Shown here: one piece after another, positions 53,726-64,000 of the stretch
How positions within the stretch are numbered: the first letter of the stretch is position 1
Layout: each line of letters opens with the position of its first letter
Origin: Lichenostomus cassidix
Lineage: Eukaryota > Chordata > Aves > Passeriformes > Meliphagidae
Length of the DNA stretch: 64,000 bases
Direction of reading: 5' to 3'
NCBI GenBank assembly: GCA_008360975.2
Contig: CM039194.1
Coordinates: 9,100,426 to 9,164,425 of the forward strand
Translations under genes and position numbers: made by a program
Notes under the pieces: model-generated
What the model was told of the DNA's origin: nothing
Database searches by the model: none
What the model saw: only the letters and a program-made list of their open reading frames with translations

Positions 53726-56700
53726 CTACAAAACAAAAAAAACACGTAAATTGAGTTTGTCTATGAACAGCCACTTTATTCAAAGTACACTCTACCACTT
53801 CCAACTCTCTGCCACCTGCTCTCTTTAGGAGCTCTTCTCCCTTCCTTCTCTGAAGCACTTGACATAAAAGTTTGTCTTTACCTAAAACAGCATTTTGCAT
53901 TATGAAACCTCATATTAGTAATTGGGTAGCTTTTTTTACTCCTTGAGGATGGTATCTTAAGTAAAACTTCAGACTTTCTATCAAAATGGTTATGCAAAGC
54001 ATGAAACAATAATCATCACTACTGGAACTTAAAAAGTTTTGAAGTATTTGGAAAAATTACATGTAAAAATCCTGCCAACATCTTACCTCCAAAATGCCAA
54101 ACTCAGACAATGCCAAAACACTACCAACACCTTGCCACCCATCTGTACAAACATCTCCAACCCACCTGCAAGGCAGGGATGCCTACATGAAGCAGAATGA
54201 GAACCAACATCCAATGGTATCAGCAATTAGCCTGCGCAGGTAATGACCTGCTCTGTTTCTCTATAAGTTTTGTGATTAAACACAGACTAACAACATCAAG
54301 TTATGTCTTTATAAACCAAAGCCGGGATCTTTTTTTCCCAAAAAATTGTGTATATGGAAGTTGTAGACAAAGGTAAATAGGCTAAATATAGCACCAGAAA
54401 GGTAATTTTGAAATAATGCAAGACAGTTGTTACAGTTTGTTCTCAGAACAGTCACCAGACACATGCCACAATGATTTTCTAAATCAAAAAGGTATTAGAT
54501 ATATAAATAGTAACAAGTTTACTCATTACCATCTACAAAGATTTCTCTGTTTTTAAGAGTCAATGCTCCTATTCAAAAAGAATCCTTTTTTACCTCATTA
54601 CCTGAATGACAAGAGAATACATTAAAACTATATTCTATTCTATAATCCAAGTTGTCTACAAGACAGTGGCTGACACTCCCACCCAAAAGTGGTTTCACTG
54701 TCCCTCCCATCATCCTCACTGACCACCACAGTCACCACTTCAAACAGAAGCAACACGTAAGTTTAATGATGGAAATTCATGAAATTCAATGTTTCATTCA
54801 ACACTGCAAAAAAAATGCAAAAATGCAGCGTGGTTAAACACCCAGCACAACACAAAGCTTTAGATGTTACAACAAGAGCACAGACTGAAATCATTCTGCA
54901 GACGTTTTTACATCAAAAGCCAGTCTCATATGACAGTTTCCACTGGTGCTGTGCCTAGTACTAAAGATAGGTCATTGCTGGCTTGTGGTTGATGCTAAAA
55001 GTGCAGATTTATTTTAAGATAGCCTGACTTAAGTTAATTTTAATGCAGTGACACTCACCGGATGTTTTGAAGGTGTTTTAACAGCCTTAGCCTCTTCTAA
55101 TACTCTCTTACATTCAGAAGCATTAGCCAGCTTAATTCTCTTTTTGACAAAGAAGGTCACAGATACTTAGAGCACTTTGATACAAAAAACCTACTCTTTA
55201 ATTAGAATGTTTCTACCACTGGATTTTCTTAACACACTTGAAGCACTGCACAAAGAATGCAGCATTCATTTTTCATCAAAGGTATGCAGCATCTGTGCTG
55301 AGAATGGAAGAGTTCTCAGCAACTGAGTTGTTGCTTCTTCAGTTTCTGAAATATTAAATCACTCAGATATGCACATGACCAAAGACATAGAGAAGTCAGA
55401 CAGCTACTCTGATGGAAAAAGACTGTTCCAGGTCAACTTGCAAAACAGCAACCTCTCTTTAAATCCTGTAGTGGAATAATGCTGGTGCAGGGATTCCAAC
55501 ACTTCCATGTTCTAAAACCAGTTCCATATAACACTGTGTTATGAACTGCTTAGTACACTTACAGTCTTACGTCCCACAGCATCAAAAATGGCACATACTG
55601 AAGTGCTTGAACATTCTACTTGCCTCTACAAAAGAGCTTCAGCAGAGCTGAAGGTAGGAAAAACAATATTCTGAAAACAATCCACCAACAAATGATCCAC
55701 CTACTATATCCCAACTTCCACATTAAATTAATTCCCAGATAAGAGTAAAGCAGTTTTAAAAAATACTTTTAATATACTGTAAGACAATATAAACACAAGT
55801 TGGTAAGACAACAGTACATTTAATACCACAATTTCAGAAAGGTAACCCACCACTAATACTACTCCTGCAGTTATCTGTACCCCGACCTTGTACTGGATCA
55901 CACCCCTCTGTGCAATGTCACCTGATTCCACTCCCTCTTTTTATTGATTCTTTTAGTGAGATCCATGATGATGCTCCTTACTCAGCCATATCACCCAACT
56001 CCCTCCCCACCCATCCTCCCCTCCAACAAATGGGCTTCCCATCAGCAGCTGTCCTCCACTTCCCCATGGAGAGAAAGCAGTAGAGCACTCCTCAGCATCC
56101 TTCAGTAGAAGGCAGAAAACTCCTTGATCCAACCATCTGACAAAGGAGAACTAGGAAAGACACACACACACACACCACTTCTTGAACTTCAAAAACCCAG
56201 TGACCTATTGCCACAAAGGGTAATAGTACAACACTGCAGTATTTTGACATCAACGCTTTGAAACATCCAGGCTTCACTGCCTAGCATCAGAATAAAGAAT
56301 TATACAATTCAGAAATAGATTTTCTTGAGCACTTATTAATTCTTTTGTATCTCCACCCTTTTTTAGGTCTTAACGATTCTTACATTAAGACAGCCCTGAA
56401 CTTCTCTACACCTCTACATTAATTAATCTTTTTTATGTAGTAGAATACCACCACAAGTCAAACTTCTGTGGTGTGGGTTACTTAACTGGAGCAAAAACTT
56501 TTAATCAACAACCTACTATATTACAGTTGTAAACCTCTGCCTCTGAATCAGTTTATTTTTTCAGCACTACAATCTCGAATTTCAAAATAAAGTGCAAACA
56601 CATACAGAGTAAGACTGCAAAGAACACATTACTTCAAGTTGATAAATGTTAATTTTACAGCCAATTACCAAGAAAGTTTAACACAGAAAAAACACACAGG

Positions 56701-59700
56701 AGTGAGAAACAGTTACACAAGAAGAGTGTAAGAATCACCAAGTGCAATGCTATCAAACACTTCTGCTGAGGAGGAAAGTCACATTTTACCCAGAACAATC
56801 TCAAAGTTCAAACAATAAGCACATATGAAATACGTATCAGCTTAGTCATAGTGACTGGAATTCATTCTGGCTTGATACCGGCTTACTCAGTTATTTCACT
56901 GTAAAGACAAAACTTGCACAATCCCAAAACTCAACAAGAAAAAAGCTAATTTTGGTTTAAACACACAAGAAAACAACCAGTTTTCACTTCATAGTAAAGC
57001 AAGTAGCATTGTATAAAAACACAACCTAATACTTAAGAATTAAACTGCTCCTAGCCTGCTGCACATCATCTGAAGGCTCAACTGAACAGTACCAAGCTGC
57101 TCTGGTGCATCTGTTTACAAAGCACATCTCTGCAAAACACTGTTCTTAAGACACAAAGATCAGCTTCATTGTTTTGAGACAGTAGAAGATCCAAGTGTAT
57201 GAACTGCCATGGATTAAGAATTTTGAACAGATGACTATCAAAGTTATACCATATGATTTTCAGCTCCTCAGTTTATTTAATGAGATGCAGGGGTTGTATG
57301 CATGTAGATATATCTCTCATTTCCCCTGCTCCCTCCATACATTTTTATTCTATATGCCACAAATCAAGGCTCAGAGTCAAGTGCCATAAAAGCCATAATC
57401 CATCCATTTTACTTCCTCAACTCACTCTGGGCTGAGTGATAAGCAAGCTTCCCCCATGAGCAGTGTACATGATCAACCCTATCTCATAGAAAGAATTTCC
57501 AGTGGTCCATTTCTGTGAAGTCCTCTGAATTAATCTGTACCCAAATTCCTATCTGTTTCCAGAATATACCAGATATTTCTTAATTACTCTGACCCCTTCT
57601 TAGGTCCCTACATTCTAGCAAAAGCTCTGACAACTCAGCCCATTTATCTACCCTGAAAGACTCTGGGGATCATAAAAGAAAATAACAAGACCCGAACCAA
57701 ACAGTAACATCACTGTCTGTGTAGAATTGTAAATCAATGCTTGAAGCAGCGCTAGGAAGCACCCATCAAAAGATTACCACTAACTCAGTAAGGGAAATAC
57801 AACCATTATTTTAATTAGACACACAGCATAAAGTCATGGTTGCAGATGGTAATGTGTCATTCTTGGCAGACCAGAATTCACACCTGCAGCCCACCACGCT
57901 GTCTAGTAAAGTGTGTAATGAGAAGCATCCACTGTAACCAAGAAATAGTTATTTGTAGTTACCATAAAGATATTTTGATGAGATCGAAGACTTCAACCAC
58001 ACCCATAATTTCCTGTCACCAAGGTGCACAGGATGTGACTAAAGGCACAGTGATCAGCTAATTGGGATGAATACTGGTTTTAGCTGGCCAAACATGACCT
58101 GGAAGAGATTCCAGTTCCAAGCAAAGTCATCCATTACAGTCAGCAATTCTTCTGCAGAGTCAATGCTCTTCAATTTAAAGGTTTACCCCACTCCTTATAT
58201 GGGGATGAAAGAAAGCTTGTTCAGACAAAAGATGGGCTTATTTTTAAAGCAAAAGGTGTTCTCAATTCACAGCCTGACATTTTAAACAAAACTAGATAAA
58301 TGAAGTCGCCAGTAACACCCTTCTGTGAAGGAAGCATGGCAGTCAGATTACACTGACACAAATGGGAAACTGATTTATGCTGAACTTCACAATCCACTAA
58401 GGAGTTCAATGTGAATGTATAAGTAGGAACAAAATTAAAATACAAAGCTCCCCACTGACATTTAATTATTTAGTATTCCAAAGTAAGTAAAACCAGGATT
58501 TCCATGCACATAGAAGTCTGAGCAGCAAAATACTCTTTTGCCAGGACCAAAACAGAAGATGATGGATCTCATGGATTTATCACTAGCACCTAGACCTTCA
58601 TTTCTAATCTCCTCTGTTCGGTGAGAAGAGAGACCAGTCTAAATACAAGATCTTAGCCAACCAAAAGCAATCCCAATACCAGGACTGCTATAAGATTGAG
58701 ACAACCACTTTCCTTTATCTCCTGTAAATAGTAGAAAGCCTCCAAGAAAGCATGGAAGCAGCAAACTTCTGCCAAATAACCTTCTCTTCCTTTGCATTAC
58801 AAAAAGTAATGACTGACACTACTCGAAACCTCTCAGCATTTCCATCTGAAAAGACCAGTAGTGGTCTTACATACTCAGAGAAACAGATAAGAGTGTTTGT
58901 TCTTTCCCTCAGAGGCAAATCTGGGAGAATAGGAAAGGCTATTTAACAATCAGTAGTTGACAAAAGCAGTGGGGATACGATCTTCTGAAATAACCCAATG
59001 TCATAATTTTGCTCATACAAAAGATCTTTGTATCTTTAATTTAAAATTGAAGAAAAATAATAAAGGAAAAACTTCTTTTACAAACGTAAGAGAAATAACT
59101 CAGGAACCCAGATGCCTTCCTTGCCTCATGGGAGTTCCAAGAAACACAGCAACGACAGCAACGCAGGAAACTGACCACTTACAGAGATGTTTTTCAGTCC
59201 TGTCTGTAGAACAAGCTGTATTTGTTTTGAATCATTCCAGTTGTTAAAAAAAAAATAGGCAACAGCTATTCCCAAACTAGTTGTGCCTGATACCCACAAG
59301 TCTATTTCATGCAACAAACTCAAAGGGTTCTCAACTCTTTTGTTCCAGTAACTCCAACAGAGCTTGACACAGTCATGCTACAGGTCAGGACACCAGTTGG
59401 AAGACGGCATGTCAAAACTCAAGAAAGAGTTTAGAGGCAACCAGCAAGCATGAAACACCTGTATTGGAAGGAATGTTTAAAATATTCAGCAAAAATATTG
59501 GAGACCTGACTACTGAGCAACTGAGCTCTAGCATTCATTCATTGGCCAGGAATGAACTTTGCCCATCATAATACGTATTACCTGAAGAAAAAGAATTAAC
59601 AACAGCATTACTGAATAGAGGTGTAGTGTTTAAGGGTCCCTAAGCAAGGGTGAAAATTCAATCCCTGCTTCTCTGATTCCTCTCACACAGATCTCTCGTA

Positions 59701-62700
59701 GAAGGCCTTGTGAACTCCTGCCAGACACAGCTGGACAGGTTTGGGTTTTGTGCTGGGCAAGGCAACCCAGGTGAGTAACTGAAAATGGCTCAGAAACGAT
59801 CACAGAGCACTGTCATCACATCTGAGGAGGCAACAGCCTCAGCACAGGTAGATTTGGAAGAGGACATCAGTCTTGCAGCCTCATCCATGTCTTCAGCCTT
59901 AAACTGACAGAATTCAAGTAGGAACATGCTCTGATTTAGGAGTGCTTACTCCTATTAGCTTAAGCTATGCCCGAAACAACACAAGTATCTTTCACTCCTA
60001 CTTGATCACAACGAATGGTGCAATTAAAAAGCAAAAAACTGAAACCAAACCCCTCACTGCCAGCACAACTCAATTCTTACAGAATTTACTAGAATTTTTG
60101 GGGTTTTTTTTTTTACAATAAAAGAAAGCTGCTAATGCTACAATCACTGGCACATACAAGACAGAATTTTTACATGCATATCAAAATGTTGTAAGTATAA
60201 TCCACACTAGGTGAGGAGGCTGGTGAGGTTGACACTTCAAATGTCTTCTGTGGAAAGAGACAATCTCTATTTTAGATTATCAACCATAACAAAAAAAAAA
60301 ACCCAATAAGAACACTGGGAGTGAAAAGGTTTTTTTTGAAATGTTCCAGAGTAATCTAAATACAGTTATTAAAATGTTACAAAAGGCTTCATACTCTACC
60401 CTTCTAACTCTTCAGAGATGGAAGTTATAACTCCATGGCCCCATCAATGACTTGATCCCTGGCTATATTCAACAAAGCAGCAACAAATGAGTCCTCTGGC
60501 CTCCCAGAGCCCCTTGAACAGCTACTGAGGGGCTCTCCCTCCATCGGCTGTGGAGTTCCCTTGCTACAGAATCCAGCAGCCAGTGCAGGGGCAAGGCAGA
60601 ACTGCAATGCTGCACATTCCTGTTCTGCCAGGGCTGGGGGTGGAGGGACACAGAACCTGCCCAATACACAGCCCACCACACAGACACACCATACTCACAC
60701 TACCTGGGAATTCTGTTGAGGCAGGTTTCTTGGCTCATTTACAGCAAGTTCAAACATGAACATTAATTTTCACAATCATCTTAGTCTGAGGAATAGTTAG
60801 ACATGACAGATATGGGAATGCAAAAGCTAGCTAATGGAAGAGCCCTTGCAAATGCAGCTGGAAACAGTTTAAAACATTCAGTTCTGGCCAAAAATAATCA
60901 GCTAAGAAAGGTAACTCCCAAACAGGAAAGGAGGCAGAAGGGAACATGTGGCTCCATCTGAAAAAGAAGTTGGGCATACAATTCAGCTTAAAACACGAGT
61001 GAGGTCCACAAAACATGTAAGTTCTATGCATTAGAGAAACTAAACTATGATTGCAGAGGCTTTCTGGACCCAAAAGAAAGCTTCATCAGTAACATACTGG
61101 TACTCTCAGAATTAAGGCACTTAAGCTAAATGAGTTTGAGCAACTCACACAGCTGCACATTTGCTTAGAGAACATCTAATTTGAAAAATCAGGTGTTCAA
61201 CAAAGTGAAAACTCTGCAACAGGAAAAAAATTAGAAAAATACACCAGGAACAAGGTAGATACTAGAGAACAGTATGGCCCAGAAACATATTTACACTATG
61301 AAAATTAGCACTGGTGGCAAATCAAAAAGCAACCAGTGTCATTGTTACAGGTCAAAAACTGCAGGAGTCAAAGCCTGAATCAAGATTTCTTGGATGCCTT
61401 TACCAGTACCAGCCCTTCACTTAGTTTGAAATATTTTGGCTAGCAGTACTGTCCATTCAAAGGTATTTTACCAGCAATTCAAGAACCCTGAACACTCTAC
61501 ACAGTAGGCATGACCAAATTGTCTTCTCTCTCTCAAACTGGATGCCATGCTCACACACACCTAATTATGGAGTAGTGTTTTCAGGGGAGTGACTGACACA
61601 TCTGCCATCACCTGCACTAGATACCTTCTGCAATAACCAAAGCAAACTCTATCCAAAAATTCAACTCATTCCTTTGTGCAATTTTAGACTGCTGTCCCAC
61701 CTTCCTAAGCAATGTACCACACCCCCAGCTCCTGTGATAAAGGGCATTTACATACAGAAGAGACAAGACCATTTCCCTCTACCCTCACAATGTATGGAAA
61801 AGAAACTCTACACCAGCATCCTTTAATTCAAGATGACCAGTGGAAAAACCCTCACCTGGCAATAATGGACTTCCTTTCTCCTCTGCCAACAAACAGTTCA
61901 GCACTAACAGGACAAACACTGCTGACATCTAACAGTGACTGGACTGGGTATATTTTGACCACTTCTTTAGTACTTTCAAATGCTGAAGCAAAGCACACAC
62001 AATCGGTCACTCAACTGATGTAACATTAAACACACAGCACGTACTAAGCCTAGAATAATTTAACTGCCACTCAGAGGTTGATTATTTCAAATCATCTGTG
62101 AAAGTATAATGTATTATTCATGGTTACAAATTACTCCTAGACTTCGAAGACGTTTCTGCCCAGTTCCCACCACCACAATCACCCAGGTAACCAGGCTCAG
62201 TGAAAGACACACCAAGAAAGTAACTGGGATGCACAAGTGGCCACACTTAATTATCACGTTTGTAAAAAGCTGTTATGTTCTTCAGGTATCAATACTGAAA
62301 TACAAGAGAGCCCTTAGGCTTATTCTTATTAGGCACCAGTCTGCACACATGAAGCCCCAGCAGATCAAGAAATACTTGTCAGGGAGATCATCCAATCAAA
62401 CAGTGTTATCAGGGAAAAGCCCTCAATTTTTTTTTTTAATTTTAACTAGCCCTAACTACAATTCAATGAGATGAAGAACAGTTTATACCTATTAGGGTCT
62501 TTTCCATTGGAACAATAGCTGTATTTGACACTGTCCTGAAGCTGTTCATGGAAAAATAGCCTTTTGGTGTGATTACATCCACAAAACTACTTCAGCAGTT
62601 CAAACAAAGCACAACCCAGCAAGGTTTCTGACACTCAGTGCTAGGAGCACAGGAAGACGTTAAAATGCTGTCCCTCAGCAGGAAGGTGCAGAACTCAGCT

Positions 62701-64000
62701 CACACCCCACTTCCATGAACACTGCAGAGACAAGAAGATGGAAAACTCGGACTTCAAGGGCCGACTTCCAATTCCTTGCATGAAGAAGCTTAACTACTCT
62801 TAGCAGAAAGTCCAAGTAATCCACCTGTAGTTATCAGCAACAAATCAACCTTCCCTAACATCACCAGCCCCGTGGCTGAACTCTGCACAGTGCTGACCAC
62901 ACACACGGCATACAGAGGGAATTGTCACCCTACCCAGAGCTCACAGCCACCCAACCCAGCCAACATGAAGGCTAATGCTAAATTATATTGCCCAGGTAGA
63001 TTTCTCTCCCACACTCTCATGGTCTCTCATCTCAACATACAGAAGTCAGACACACAGCTTTCTTTTCTTTTTTCCTTTACCATTATCTTGGTGATGAGCA
63101 TTACACATTTATCCATAAATACAGCTCACTTCTATTCTTCACTGGGAAAAAATGAAAATGTCATCTTGTGCAACACTGATGACTGGGACTACTGCTCCTC
63201 ACTAAACCAAAACCCCCAGTAAATTGGAAGCTTTTTGTATATCCCTCATGACCCTGCAAGTTATCATAAAGCCCCACAAAATGGGGCCATACACACCCAC
63301 TTCTGTGGCATTCAGGACTCAGGACCCATCAGTTTATAAACGATGGCAAGTGAAATAGCTTCCTCTCACACAAAGCAATACAAGGAAGAAGCTGGACCAC
63401 TCTAAGTACCACTGTCATTAGAGACGCACATGGAAATAGCCAGGTGGTGACATTGCCACTTGCTTGCAACACAGTTTAAAATACACAGCCTGGATCAAAT
63501 GGAAACAATGTTGAGTTGATGGAATACAAGTGAACTAAAATCCGTACTGCAGCAAGAGCCTGTCTGGCCACAGGCTCTGCAAATTCTTTATGAAGTTCAT
63601 AGACAATCCTCTGGAAACAATTTGCTTCCAAAACAACCTGGTGTAGTATTCGAAGGCCTAATTCCAAATTTAAAATATTTTAATTATTTTCTATGGCAAG
63701 TACTTAGGCTTCTTTAGAAGCCAGGACATCAATACCTTCATATATTCCTTAATATCCAGTTCCCAAACAATTCAAAAATACTCCATTTTTGAGCCTACAG
63801 ATGCGGGAATACACAGAGCCTTCAGTAATTAAAAAAAAACAAAAACAAAACACAAAAAAACCCCCTCAGCTATTAAGTTACATCCAAAATTAGAATTCAA
63901 CTAGACAATGCATCTGGATGCTACCAGAACAAAATTTTCCTGGATTTCCAAAACGCAATCAATCCTGGGTTGGCTTTACAAGCTTTCTAAGCTACGAATG
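53726..64000 (-). other. PPP2CA: PPP2CA intron 1 (runs off the right edge)
   Basis: At least 10.3 kb of AT-rich sequence separates exon 2 from the missing exon 1. I saw no GC-rich promoter and no match to the expected exon 1 peptide ([12 protein letters not shown]). No CR1 copy was recognised in it, and only simple repeats such as (CA)n at 56161-56175 and short A/T runs stand out. A protein-like open frame without ATG lies at 63476-63667. Confidence 0.75.
56161..56175. repeat. (CA)n microsatellite in PPP2CA intron 1
   Basis: Seven CA units, a simple short repeat. Confidence 0.85.

Noticed and set aside
53726..64000. PPP2CA exon 1 within the window
   Set aside because: I looked on the - strand for the [20 protein letters not shown] peptide and for a CpG-rich promoter and found neither, so exon 1 is taken to be off the right edge.

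Overview
This is vertebrate nuclear DNA, almost certainly from a bird. Three interrupted genes (TCF7, SKP1, PPP2CA) could be reconstructed exon by exon with closed reading frames and GT/AG junctions. About fourteen fragments of the avian LINE CR1 are scattered through the left and middle of the window. The gene order and orientation (TCF7 >, < SKP1, < PPP2CA) is the order known from human 5q31 and its avian counterpart. No bacterial, phage, CRISPR or organellar content was seen. The species cannot be named from sequence alone.

Positions 1-28200 hold the 3' two thirds of TCF7 (T-cell factor 1, a Wnt/beta-catenin effector) on the + strand. Nine coding exons lie between 5929 and 24804. They join into one 371-residue open frame with an HMG box, a basic nuclear-localisation tail and a C-clamp. 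The N-terminal beta-catenin-binding exons lie left of the window. The introns are relatively GC-rich and carry most of the CR1 copies, a 52-bp tandem duplication, a degenerate minisatellite and some possible regulatory blocks. The last exon sits in a CpG-rich island and is open in two conserved reading frames that give the two known types of TCF7 C-terminus. The 3'UTR is long and ends near 28200.

Positions 28200-29900 are a short gap between convergent 3' ends. Positions about 29900-39170 hold the complete SKP1 gene on the - strand: five coding exons (163 residues, all of which agree with the human protein as I remember it), a conserved 3'UTR and one non-coding first exon. A CpG island at about 38630-39660 contains a TATA-like box for SKP1. 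A small + strand ORF of unknown status starts just beyond it.

Positions about 40000-49730 are intergenic, with four CR1 fragments and one isolated CpG-rich patch near 44600. Positions about 49735 to the right edge hold PPP2CA (catalytic subunit of protein phosphatase 2A) on the - strand: coding exons 2-7, the proximal 3'UTR with its poly(A) signal, and at least 10.3 kb of intron 1. Exon 1, with the first 34 residues, is outside the window.

The three genes touch the same pathways. TCF7 is the transcriptional output of Wnt signalling, SKP1 is the adaptor of SCF ubiquitin ligases (including the beta-TrCP complex that destroys beta-catenin), and PP2A acts on the same destruction complex. Their linkage is ancient vertebrate synteny and I see nothing that makes it an operon-like unit. 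I did not find a new biological system. The best leads are the dual-coding TCF7 terminal exon, its cassette and NAGNAG splicing choices, a possible short alternative terminal exon, and the ORF opposite the SKP1 promoter.
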